Assembly: GCA_022702705.1 (NCBI GenBank)
Contig: CM040428.1
Coordinates: 96,482,805-96,546,804 of the forward strand
Direction of reading: 5' to 3'
DNA length: 64,000 bases
Source of the DNA: Papilionanthe hookeriana x Papilionanthe teres
Lineage: Eukaryota > Streptophyta > Magnoliopsida > Asparagales > Orchidaceae
Below the pieces are notes generated by a model, which searched no databases, was not told the DNA's origin, and saw only the letters and a list, made by a program, of their open reading frames with translations. How positions within the stretch are numbered: the stretch's first letter is position 1; each line of letters opens with the position of its first letter. Made by a program: the position numbers and the translations under genes. Below, one piece after another: positions 1 through 9,600 of the stretch.

Positions 1-222
1 AGCCTCATCATCAAGCAATGTGCCTATTCTTTGGGATAGATACACGGTTTGTGGTGCGTCTTCGTTTATATAAGCTATTTGGGATGTGAGATCGGTTTGA
101 TTTTACATCTTAAAATTTTGAAACTTAAAATTATTTTAAAAATCGGAAAATCTTACTTTCAAATTATATATATATATATATACCCTAAATTAAATTTTAA
201 AATCTAAAAATATACGCCGACA
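1..222 (+). mobile_element. Ogre-type LTR, 3'-terminal fragment (promoter/R/U5 end)
   Basis: This stretch matches the last ~230 bp of the long Ogre LTRs elsewhere in the window (around 13470-13729 and 46135-46409). It shares the 'gggatagatacacggtttgt' block, a TATATAAG box at 67-74, an (AT)n tract and the terminal CCGACA ending at 222. It is not followed by the expected tRNA-Arg primer site; a reversed LTR fragment begins at once. It is therefore a truncated or rearranged LTR whose upstream part lies outside the window. Confidence 0.8.
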
Positions 223-649
223 AGCTCACAAGTGCCATGAGAGGACTCATTTTAAGCACTCGGATATGTTGTTCACAGCCTGTAGCCGGAGGCTTGGGGG
301 TTGAGTCATCAATGAATTTCCTACATGAGTCGGGAAGCGAGTTAGGTAAGAGTGGCTTTAGGGTTTAGGATGTGTGTGAGAGTGTGATGCATTACTTGAC
401 TAACCATCAGCCGAGTTGTTCTAAGGCTTGACCATCACATGGGAACTCATCCTTACATCTCGCTCTTATTTCAGTCTTGAGAAGGGGTTTGGAGGTTTAT
501 GGTCATCTGTGGGGTTAAGAAGAGTTAGAGGTGTTTGAATTTCTAAGTGGTGGGTTCCATTTCTAGTCCTCTAGGATAGTCAAGGAGAAGTCCTATGGCT
601 GATCCTAAGCACTAAGGAGAGAAAGACCTCACCAAAAATGAGGTCGACA
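223..649 (-). mobile_element. Ogre-type LTR, 5'-terminal fragment, reversed
   Basis: Read on the minus strand, this is the first ~430 bp of an Ogre LTR. It starts TGTCGACCTC at 649 and runs through the same sequence as 6680-7050 and 39028-39420, including the 'gatcctaagcactaagg' block near 601-616 and the conserved block near 345-390. The adjoining bases at 650-668 match the sequence just outside the 3' LTR of Ogre-1, so this is the start of a 3' LTR. The rest of that LTR is missing at the 222/223 junction. Confidence 0.8.
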
Positions 650-668
650 AATGGACCCACCGATAGGT
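650..668 (-). other. Polypurine-tract region next to a 3' LTR
   Basis: On the minus strand the sequence reads ACCTATCGGTGGGTCCATT immediately before the LTR start. It is nearly the same as 39010-39027 (ACCTACTGGGGGTCCATT) before the Ogre-1 3' LTR. A G-rich tract directly before a 3' LTR is the usual plus-strand primer position. The G run is shortened here, as expected in an old copy. Confidence 0.6.
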
Positions 669-1233
669 TTTGTGTCTTGAAGGAGCACACCGCGCGTATT
701 AAGCGTTGACTGAAGAGAGATCAACTGAACAAACACATACTTCGAAAAAACTCTCTCGGAATAAACGAAGGAGTGAAGAGAAAGTTTTGCTGGTGAGTAT
801 ACGAGGTGAATTTTCACTTTGGAAGAATGCGGGCTCTTGCGGGGATGAAATGTGAAATCCTTCAAAATGAAGCAAAAGAATTTAAAATTCCACATTACAA
901 AAGGGGACACAATCTGATTTGATTTAGAGCTTAAGATTGAAAATTTAAAGATTTGAGTTGAAGATTTGGAGTTTAAATTTTGAAGTTTGAAATTTTGTTT
1001 TAAATTTGAAGTTTGGAATTTTACTTTGAATTTGAAGTTTGGAATTTTAGTTTGAATATGAAGTTTGGAATTTTGGTATAGTTTGTGTGATTTCATTTAA
1101 GTTGAAAATGTTGATTTTGAGATACGGAATTTGAGGTTTTCAAATAATTCCATTCTATGAAAGTTCGAGAAAAGTTTGATTTGGTTAGATGAATTGATCG
1201 AATTTGAATGAGAGATGGAAGCTCGGCTCCGGC
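669..1233 (-). mobile_element. Ogre 3' untranslated region, distal part
   Basis: This is AT-rich non-coding sequence between the PPT (650-668) and the tandem array. The ~930-1050 section is low-complexity, with repeated 'tttgaagtttggaatttt' phrases. I find no credible coding frame. Its position says it is the end of the internal region of a minus-strand Ogre element. Confidence 0.55.
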
Positions 1234-2480
1234 CTACGGGTGGGAAATGAGAACTAGAAGTTTAGCTCCAGCCTCGAGAATTGATGTTCTACGATGAGAA
1301 CTTTGACTTAAACCATTGCGATAGGAAAGGATCTTAAAACGATACGGTGTCGGATGTTGTGATCCTCGGCCTGCAAATTTGAGAAACATTACAAAGCAAT
1401 GCGGTATCGATCTTGGGATCTTCAACCTGCGAAATTTCAAATTTTTAATTTGAACCATTGTGATAGGGAAAGAACCTAAAGCAATGGGTATCATATGTAA
1501 AATCCTCAACCTCTAAAATTTGATTTTGATTTTAACCGTTGCGATAGGAAAGAACCTAAAGCAATGCGGTATTGGATGTAAAATCCTCGGCCTCTAAAAT
1601 TTTATTTTGATTTGAACCATTGCGATAGGGAAGAACCTAAAGCAATGCGATATCAGAATGTAAAATCCTCAACCTCTAAAATTTGATTTTGATTTGAACC
1701 ATTGTGATACGAAAAGAACTTCATGATACGGTGTTGGATGTAAATCCTCAACCTCTAAAATTTGATTTTGATTTTGAACTAAAATTTGATTTTTGATTTG
1801 AACCATTACGATAGGGAAAGAACCTAAAGCAATGCGGTATCGGATGTAAAATCCTCAACCTCTAAAATTTGATTTTTGATTTGAACCATTGCGATAGGGA
1901 AAGATCTAAAAACGTACGGTATCGGATGCGGGATCTTCGACCTCTAAAATTTGATATTTGATTTGAACCATTGCAATAGGGAAGAACCTAAAACAGTGCG
2001 GTATCGGATGTAAATCCTCGACCTCTAAAATTTGATTTTGATTTGAACGATTGCGATAGGGAAGGGCTAAAGTAATGTGGTATCGGATGTAAATCCTGAC
2101 CTCTAAAATTTGATTTTGATTTGAACCATTACGATAGTTAAAGATCCTAAAGCAATGCGGTATCGGATGTAAAATCCTCGACCTCTAGCTTTGATTTTGA
2201 TTTGAACCATTGCAACGGGGAAAAAACCTAAAACGTACGGTATCAGATGTAAAATCCTTAACATCTTAAAATTTAGTAAGAGATCGTGTAGAGCAATGCG
2301 ATTATTCGGATCTTTGGGATCCTCCACCTGCGAAATTTGAATTTCGAGAGTGAACCATTCTGACTAGGGACATATCTTAAAAGCAATGGGATATCGGATT
2401 CGGGATCCTCGGCCTCCTAAAATTTAGTGGGAAGTCAGTACATAGCAATCTTTTGTGTCGGATGCGAGGGATCCTCCACC
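1234..2480 (-). repeat. Tandem array, ~80-bp unit, in an Ogre 3' UTR
   Basis: About 14-15 degenerate copies of an ~80-bp unit are present; successive 'gaaccat' marks at about 1614 and 1696 show the period. Each unit contains 'gatagggaa', 'acctaaagcaatgcggt', 'tcggatgtaaaatcctc' and 'ctctaaaatttgatttt'. Short dyads recur within it: ATTGC paired with GCAAT, and GGAT-gtaaa-ATCC. Tandem repeats between pol and the 3' LTR are a known feature of plant Tat/Ogre elements. The unit differs from the array at 37540-38660, so the two belong to different subfamilies. Confidence 0.85.
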
Positions 2481-3158
2481 TCTAAAATTTGATTTTGATT
2501 TCGCGATTGATTTGCAAAGATTGGTGAGTGTTGATTTGCAAAGTGTAGAATTTTGGTGCTTTGAGAATTTCATGAAAGTTGTAAAGAATTTTGTGGAAAG
2601 AAGCAGTTAGGAGGAAATATGAGGGATGTCGCATATCTAATTCAGAAAGAGTTGATCGAAATATTCTTGGTTTGGATTGGATATGATTCCTCGCCATCGA
2701 AGTCAAATCGAAAACCTCGTGGCTCCATGTCAATGGTTCAGATACTCCTATCTCAGACAAGGGACAAAATTGAAGGGATTGGATTTTAGATTTGGAAGTT
2801 TTGAATTTGAATTTTATTGGGATTTGATTTGAGATTCAAATTGAGATTGGATTTGAAAGTAATGATTGGAGATTCTGATTTAAGGTTTATTTTTAATATT
2901 GAGATTTTTTTTTCGATGATTCGAGTTCGTTTTGATTTAGATTCAATTAAATTTTAGATTTCATTTTGATTTGAATTTTCGTTTTGACTTGAAGTTTGTT
3001 TCATTATCTTAATCGATTTTTATTTAAGTTTTCATTTTTTTCATTTTTTTATTTATTTGTTGTCATTTTTTTAAGGAATTTATTGTTGTTTTTTTTAAGT
3101 TTTATTTTATTCATTTATGTTTCATGATTTTTCATTTTTTTAATATTTTTTTTAGTTA
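2481..3158 (-). mobile_element. Ogre internal 3' region, T-rich, no gene seen
   Basis: Non-coding sequence upstream, in element sense, of the tandem array. From ~2760 on the plus strand is dominated by T runs and 'gattt' phrases. I see no conserved integrase motif, so the element is truncated before pol. The junction with the Athila-1 debris lies near 3158. Confidence 0.4.
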
Positions 3159-3296
3159 GGGTTTGGACCCAGTCATAAACAAGTGTGGCATTTGTGCTTC
3201 GTAGAACGAGGTTGTCTTTGAAACATCACGATGCTCAGACTTCTTGAGGTATCGGCCACTAACCGAAGACATTCGTAGAAAATGACCTATTCTTTG
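3159..3296 (-). other. Short open segment of unknown origin joined to Athila-1 gag
   Basis: The frame that contains the end of the gag fragment continues open for about 40 codons and ends at a TAA near 3159. The residues (for example KKSEHRDVSKTTSFYEAQ) do not resemble the matching part of Athila-2 gag (58826-59100). Base composition is less T-rich than both neighbours. It could be filler DNA captured at a break or a piece of another repeat or host exon. I do not recognise it. Confidence 0.3.
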
Positions 3297-4433
3297 AGGT
3301 ACTATTTGATTATTAAATCTAGGAGGTTTATAATTTGGATTAACTCGATTATTCCAATTTCTAGTGGGATGAGATTGATTATTACCCCATTGTTGTTGTG
3401 AATTATTCCGAGTTAAAATTAGGATGATTTTTCCACCTGAGATTATAATAATTTGATTAAGGATTATTTTTACTTGCAATAGCTTGTAAAGTTTCAATAG
3501 TTTGAGAATCTTCAATATTAGCTGAGTTATTATGCGAATTATTAATTGCAAAATTATCTAATTTCTTAGACATTGCTGCTACTTGTGAAGCTAAGATAGA
3601 AAAGGCTTCATTATCGTGAATACTTGCCATCTTTTTAGGATTAATCCTTTCGGAAGGCCATTGAAAATTGTTATTAGTCATTTCTTCAATTAAAGTGTAA
3701 GCTTCTTCAAATGATTTAGACATTAAAGAACCTCCAACAGCAGCATCAATAATTGATTTTAAAGATCCAATTAATCCATTATAAAATATTTGAATAATTA
3801 ACCAATCAGGTAAAGCATGATGAGGACATTTTCTTAATAGTTCTTTAAATCTTTCCCAAGTTTCATATATTGTCTCCCCATCAAATTGACTAAATGAAGT
3901 AATATCATTTCTTAATTTAGCAGTTTTAGAAGGAGGAAAATATTTAGCAAGAAATTTTTGTGCCATTTCAGCTCATGTTTTAATAGAACCAGTCGCTAAT
4001 GAGTTTAACCACATCTTTGCTTTATCTCTTAAAGAAAAAGGAAAGAGTCTAAGTCTAATAGCATCATCAGAAACATTGTTATATTTAAAGGTAGCACAAA
4101 GTTCTAAAAAACTAACAAGTTGTAAATTTGGATCCTCATTTGGTGTTCCACCAAATTGATTATTTTGCACCATTTGAATAATAGACGGTTTAAGTTCAAA
4201 AGAATTAAGCATCTACAAGTGGGTGTTCGAATACTACTATGAAGTTCATCAACTGTAGGGTTAGCATAATCCCTTAATGGTTTATAAACATTTTGATCAT
4301 TAAGTTCAATTGGATTTTGTAAAGTAACCATTTCTTGAAATTTTTGAATTTGTTTTCCCTTCTTAATTTTTCTAATTGTTCATTCTAATTCAGAATCTAA
4401 AGGTATTAATCCTTCAGAACCAAATCTTCACAT
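3297..4433 (-). pseudogene. gag: Athila-type gag, truncated and broken (Athila-1)
   Basis: This is the capsid polyprotein of an Athila-lineage retrotransposon. The start at 4433 is placed by comparison with Athila-2 gag and is followed directly by a stop. Recognisable blocks in order are PLRDYANPT, FLELCATFKY, AKMWLNSLA, KFLAKYFPPSKTAKLRNDI, WERFKELLRKCPHHALPDWL, FYNGL and EEMTNNNFQWP, all shared with 58826-60122. There are a frameshift near 4200, a stop before MAQKFLAKYF (about 3966) and loss of everything after about codon 370. The protein would package element RNA. It lies right after a tRNA-Asp PBS, as expected. It is non-functional. Confidence 0.85.
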
Positions 4434-4565
4434 AAAATAAGGAATAAAATAAATATCTTTTTTTTATATAATTTTATATAATTTTTTTATTTTTTTATTT
4501 TATATTTTTATATTTTTAGAAATATAATATTTTTTTACAAAAATTTATAACTATTTTATTTCTTT
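4434..4565 (-). mobile_element. Athila-1 5' untranslated leader
   Basis: A short AT-rich stretch between the primer binding site and gag. It consists mostly of T/A homopolymer-like sequence with no motif I can assign. Confidence 0.5.
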
Positions 4566-4582
4566 CCCGTGCAACGGCGCCA
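4566..4582 (-). other. Primer binding site, tRNA-Asp type (Athila-1)
   Basis: On the minus strand the sequence is TGGCGCCGTTGCACGGG. The perfect tRNA-Asp match, seen in Athila-2 at 60203-60219, is TGGCGCCGTTGCCGGGG. The first 12 bases are identical and the distal part has decayed. It lies 6 bp from the LTR end, as usual. Confidence 0.85.
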
Positions 4583-5828
4583 AAAACTCGACCCGACCCG
4601 CAATAACGCAGTAATATTTGCTTCCAAAAGATGGCCAAAAACATGACCCAATTTATAAATAGCAGCTAGTGTATAAAATCAAAATGTTGTAAAATTTTAG
4701 AAAATATTTTACACACTAGGGGTACTACGCAAGTATACGTATCGTTTCAAGTAATATAGGGTTTTCTTTTATAACCCCAGTATCGATCCCACGGGGAAAA
4801 ATTATAGTAATAAATTTTCTAAATATTATATTTCAAAAATATGTTTTTTTATCTTTTTAATTTAACTATAATTACTATTAATTTACTAAATGCAAATAAA
4901 GAAAACAATAATAAGAAAATGATTTATGAAAACTATATAAAATAAACAACTTTCTTCCCTTCAATTAATCTATGATTTTTAAGATAATTTAATATTCGTT
5001 GGAGAATTTGATTTATGGTATTGTGCCAAATAGAAGCATTCCTATTCTTTACCCTTTGATCCAGGCGCAAAGAACATTGGCTAATTTACAGATCAGGTTC
5101 AGATGTATTGTTAGTAATATGGGTTAATCTAGACTCACACTACTAGATGTCCAAGGGTGGCTATGGTCGGCCCTACTAGTGACCATTTCCTAATATATAA
5201 ATCAAATTATAAGAATTTAGTCTGTCACTCTAAAAACTTATCAATTCTACGCCCTTTAAATCTTATCTTCCTATTTATTTGCACTTCACCTTGAATAGCC
5301 CGCACATGGCCTTCGACTACCCAAGGATTCATGTGACATTTACAAGTTAAGAGTTCTTCTCCTTCTAGGTCTCAAAACTCTTCAACGGGTTTTAACAATT
5401 TAAATGGCCAATTTAAAAAGTAAAGTAAGATCAGGTATTAATGTAATCACAATGTTTTGAAATGATTTTGAATTTCAATTCTCCATCAAATCTTTATATT
5501 ATCTTATCTATCTCTTCATAATTGAAGGAAGAAAGTAAACTAACTACTCAGAACACATTGAATATATACAGCAAAACATAATAAATAAACTTTGAATGAA
5601 ATATAAAATACTTATCTCAAATATTCCTTCTACAGATCTTCTGATTCCTACTGACTCCACAGTGTAATGAACACCAGATGCAACAACTTGAAAATAAATT
5701 CACTAAACTAAATAAAAGTGGCCCTAAATTTCTCTCTCTATTTCTCTCTCTAAGGATGAGAGGACCTTAAGTGGATAAGAGAAAGGGTTACAATGGGAGG
5801 GGGCACGTTTTCTGAAGAAATGAACCCC

Positions 5829-5836
5829 TATTTATA
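5829..5836 (-). promoter_or_regulatory. TATA box of the Athila-1 LTR
   Basis: TATAAATA on the minus strand, followed by GG and preceded by GCC. It lies ~70 bp downstream of the nearest palindrome. Being a match to the plant TATA consensus in the LTR, it is the likely core promoter. Confidence 0.6.
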
Positions 5837-5906
5837 GGCTTCAAGGGTTGCCTTGAGGCACCTCTTCAAAACATGTCCACATTCAATGAATCTTCTAGAA
5901 GGTCTG

Positions 5907-6190
5907 TCTGGCGCCTAGGCACCGGAATCTGGCGCCTAGGCGCTGGATACCGCTTCCAGTTCTTCGTACCTCTTCACTTTAGCTCACACCTCTTCGCGAT
6001 TAAAACCGTTTTGGAGCTTCCAAATGCAATGTATCACATGTAATATTATCAAGGAACAACTGTCAGTCTTCTAGAATGTCCAATAACCGCTCACTCCGTC
6101 AAAATAACCGTTCAAACGTTGTCAAAAACTTGACATTTTCTCTATCGAGTCTGGCACTTAGGCGCCTACTTCTGGCGCCTAGGCGCCAGG
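5907..6190. repeat. Palindromic enhancer-like motifs in the Athila-1 LTR
   Basis: There are four copies of an ~18-bp palindrome in two pairs, at 5907-5925, 5929-5947, 6150-6168 and 6171-6190. The last holds a perfect 18-bp palindrome CTGGCGCCTAGGCGCCAG (6172-6189). The others differ by a few bases. Copies within a pair start 21-22 bp apart. All lie upstream (in element sense) of the TATA box at 5829-5836, the usual place of U3 control sequences. Confidence 0.8.
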
Positions 6191-6376
6191 CCATATTTTT
6201 TTATACTTTTTTGTATTTTTGCTCCTTTTTTCTCCTTTTTGCTCCTTTTTCCTTTTTAGACCTTTTTACATCACATACATCCAAAAACACAAAAAATACC
6301 TTTCATTAAAGTATAATATCCATAGAAATTGATAAGAATTAAGACATAAAGAAATAGGTATTTTTTTTATAGATCA

Positions 6377-6523
6377 ATGCACCACTTGCGATATTACGCT
6401 CGTCCATTTAAACTGCTAAACGAATGAGATCTGTCCATTCTCATATTTTCAAATTTAAAATTTTACTTTCAAAACTAATATACTTATATATTAAATTAAA
6501 TTTTAAGCTTTCAGCGGCCGAAA
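6377..6523 (+). mobile_element. Ogre-0 LTR, 3'-terminal fragment
   Basis: The sequence matches the last ~150 bp of Ogre LTRs (compare 13520-13729), including the AT-rich 'tcaaatttaaaatttta' part and a terminal CCGAAA, mutated from CCGACA. It is followed by a tRNA-Arg primer site. Upstream it is cut by Athila-1. Divergence from Ogre-1 is clear, so this is an older or different subfamily copy. Confidence 0.75.
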
Positions 6524-6528
6524 ACTTC

Positions 6529-6545
6529 TGGCGACTCCGCTGGGA
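6529..6545 (+). other. Primer binding site, tRNA-Arg type (Ogre-0)
   Basis: TGGCGACTCCGCTGGGA matches the 3' end of a plant tRNA-Arg (…CCCCAGCGGAGTCGCCA), with one G lost from the distal run. It starts 5 bp after the LTR end, the same spacing as in Ogre-1 and Ogre-2. Confidence 0.85.
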
Positions 6546-6679
6546 AGTTAGCTCTACTCTCCATCATGATCAGGGCTTTCTATCTTCATACATCGACAAT
6601 GTGTCCACGTCCCTCGTGGTCCATATTGTCATTCTTCTTCCGTTGACATGCTTCACTCATTTCTTTCTTGGGCAAGCAT
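6546..6679 (+). mobile_element. Ogre-0 leader, first part (interrupted by Ogre-1)
   Basis: This is homologous to the Ogre-1 leader at 13753-13885: both run CTCTCCAT…, TGTCCACGTCCC…GGTC and CATTTCTNTCTTG. It stops at aagca (6675-6679), where the Ogre-1 LTR starts. The leader resumes at 46410 with acgcatagtcaactctcttg, matching 13876-13897. The two pieces are one leader split by an insertion. Confidence 0.8.
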
Positions 6680-9600
6680 GTTGACCTCATTTTTGATGAG
6701 GCCTCTTCTTTTCTCACTCCTTAGTACTTAGGATCTAGCCTTAGGATTTTCCTTTGACTAAACTTAGAGGACTAGAAGTGGAACCCACCCTTTAGAAGTT
6801 CAAACACCTCTTAACCCCCTGCAAACCCCACAAGCTTGATTGTAGACCCCTAATCACCTAGAGAGTTGAAATCAAATGTGGAGGTTTAAAGGATGAGTTC
6901 CCTATAGAACTTTTTGGCCTTAGTAATGCCCTGGGTGGCCTGGTCTGGTGAGGATTGACTTGCATATACACTACACTATCACTCACATTCCAAGTCCTAA
7001 AACCACACTCTCACCCAACTTGACTTCCTGACTCATGTAGGCAATTCATATGGATGGTCCTTACCTAAATTACCTAAAATTCCTCAAAATCAGTCTTAAA
7101 CATTTCCCCCCACTCAAATTGATCATCCATAGCCAAAAAATACTAAAAATTCGAAAAATACCCCCCAATACCCTCCAAATACCCAAAATGCCCTTCTTAG
7201 CCCAAAAATCCAAAAATTTAGAAAATTTCTCAATTTTGGTCCAATTCAAACCAAACCACCCCAATTGACCTCAATTTTGGTCCAATTTAATTATAAACTT
7301 CAAATCAATATCCCCAATATCAATTTAGACCAAATCTAAGTCTAATTTGATTGACATTTGATCCCAATTTCAATTTGAAGCCTAAGGCCCAATTTTGTCC
7401 CATGACCTAAACCTAGCTCAAACTAACCCAATTCAACCCCAATTGGCCCCAAATCTTTTCTAATGACTTCCTAACACCCCCATAAACAAAAAAACTAACT
7501 TGATTTGCCCAAATTTTGAACCTAAACTCCACTCAAACCCAACCCAAAACAAAAATCTCTTAAATTGACCTAAGCCCAAACCTAACCCAAATTGGCCCAA
7601 ATCCCAAAATCAAAGCCCAACCCAAGTTGAAAACTCTTTTTGACACTCCCATGAACATTTCTCAATATTAATTTTACATCAAATCCAACATTAGCCCAAC
7701 CTTAGCCCAAGCTAGCCCAATTTGACCCACTTTGGCCCCTTTAACTAAAAGCCCACATTCAACCCAATTCTACTCCAAATCACACCAAATTGATTCCAAA
7801 CCATTCATGAAACATCCCTAAACTAAACCCAACATTTATTTGGCACAACCCTTTACAAAAGTTTCACCCCAAATTTATTTTAAACCCAAACGCCCACTTC
7901 CTTAAACCACTTTAAAAGCCCATCCCAAGACAATTTCAAAAGCCCAAAATTGACTCTAAAGCCCATATGACATTTTCATTTGTCATCCACTTAATCAAAA
8001 TCATTTCCTAAGTTCCAATTCCATCATCAAATAAATCTAAATCAAGCCTCATGCCAAAATATCCCTAAAGTTCAAAAATCCCAAAATCCCTTTCTCATGC
8101 AAGTGAGCCAAGCCATTTTTAAGCCATGAGCAAGCCTTGAAGCCATGCACAAGCCACATGAGAGCCATGAGGATCTTAATATTGTCAACACCCTATAAGT
8201 GGAAAAAGGAGGAAGGCCTTTAAGTACTCCTTAAAAGTCATTAAACATTCCCATGTCACCCCTAACTCATGCTTAAGCCTAATTGTACTTGGATTGTGAC
8301 ATGACCCCACTAATCAAGTTGATCCAAATGACTTTCTCTTCAGCCCAAACCAGCCTTGGGGAGGTGCACCTAGCTTAATCCATGCATTGGACCAAATTAA
8401 GCCAAAATCATTTCTCCCCCCATTCCATTTAAATTAAGTCCTTTACACATGTTCAAAGCCAATTGAACTCACCAAACCCCAGCCCTGACCTCACTGGACA
8501 AGATGGTGACCAATGTCTGGCCGTCCGACCACTTGGGTAGCCGGAAAACACCATGGCCGAGAGCTCCATGTGAGCCAAAATTTCAAATTCTCCCTTGCTG
8601 AGTTGTCCCAACCCTAGTGGACACCAGAGCTCTTCTTCTCCTCCCCTGAGTAGCTGATCTCAGCCTCCAATTGCCTCTGGGAAGCCCTCTAGCCATGCCT
8701 ATTTAAACACCACTACCTCTCGGCCAAACAAGAGAGATGAACCAGACCTTAAGGAAACTCTGTCAAAATTGCTCCAAGACCTTCTCCTAACCCAGAGCAG
8801 TTGATCCCCAGTGTTCCTTTGCCCTAATTCCCATTAACAGAGCTCAATTTCTGAGTTGAAAATCCACCCAAAAAATAGGACACTTAACCACAGTGAGCCA
8901 ATCTCCAAATTGATTGGTCCTACACCTTCACCAGACCAAGAGGAGAAGTTCCCTAGCAAAAGCCCCCTCACCAGGCCAACCATTGCTTCTAGCCTCCAAG
9001 CTTTGTGATCGGGCTTGGTCACTTTCACACCTAGACAATTCCTCAGAGCCAGAGACTTCATTTGGGGCTTGCCTGGACTCAATCGAAGGTGACACAACTC
9101 TCAGATCGAAGCTTCACTTCTCTGAGCAAAGGTATGAAATCACTCTTCCTCCCGAGCTTCCAGCGATTCTCCATTTTGTTTAAGTTAATTTCATAGCATA
9201 TAAACCGTATGGATGTGTTCGTCTCTTCAAGACGAATCCATAGAGCATAAGAACACAAAAATCCATTGAGAATCGAGTGAGATCTTATGGTTTTAGAGTG
9301 GACGGTCACGGGTGCACACCAGTCATAGATGATGACCAGGAGCCATTGGATCGCGCGTGTATCGAATGGACGGTTCAGATTGCGCCGGACCAGGGAATGT
9401 TACGTGAACCACGGGCCCCTAGAGCGCTGAGTCAGATGGCGGCGTCAAATGGGAATGCGCTGCGTGGGCTTTCGGAGCTGCCGATGTTGCACTGGCGCCG
9501 AGTCGGATAAGTAGATAAATAGGGTATTTTTGAATTATTTAAATGCCCTGAACTTCAAAAATTCATATCTTTGCATAGAAAAATCATAAAAATAAAATAA

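Larger units (their letters stand above)
4589..6376 (-). mobile_element. Athila-1 5' LTR
   Basis: About 1.79 kb, minus strand. The end near 6376 (TGATC...) and the other end at 4589 (mutated CA) are set by alignment with Athila-2 LTRs. It holds a TATAAATA box at 5829-5836, a palindrome cluster upstream of it (5907-6190), and a conserved block at 4723-4797 (ACGCAAGTATACGTATCG ... ATCGATCCCAC) shared with Athila-2. The matching 3' LTR is absent. The right flank is the Ogre-0 LTR, so the insertion was into that LTR. The open frame at 6076-6309 is not a gene. Confidence 0.85.

Noticed and set aside
629..1096. A 155-codon minus-strand frame rich in Lys, Ser, Phe and Asn
   Set aside because: Low-complexity translation of the repeated 'tttgaagtttggaatttt' 3' UTR sequence; it crosses the LTR/PPT boundary.
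6529..6545. tRNA genes, because of exact tRNA 3'-end matches here and at 13735, 29624, 4566 and 60203
   Set aside because: Only 17-18 nt of the acceptor end are present, each 5-6 bp from an LTR end: they are primer binding sites.
7060..8060. Degenerate telomere repeats (CCCAA-like)
   Set aside because: Units are irregular and not CCCTAAA; the stretch is part of all three LTRs at the same position.
8834..9510. Open frames of 76-89 codons in the GC-richer part of the Ogre LTR (also 33992-34345 and 41775-42206)
   Set aside because: They are broken differently in the three LTRs, show no known domain and have overlapping frames on both strands; explained by shared non-coding sequence.
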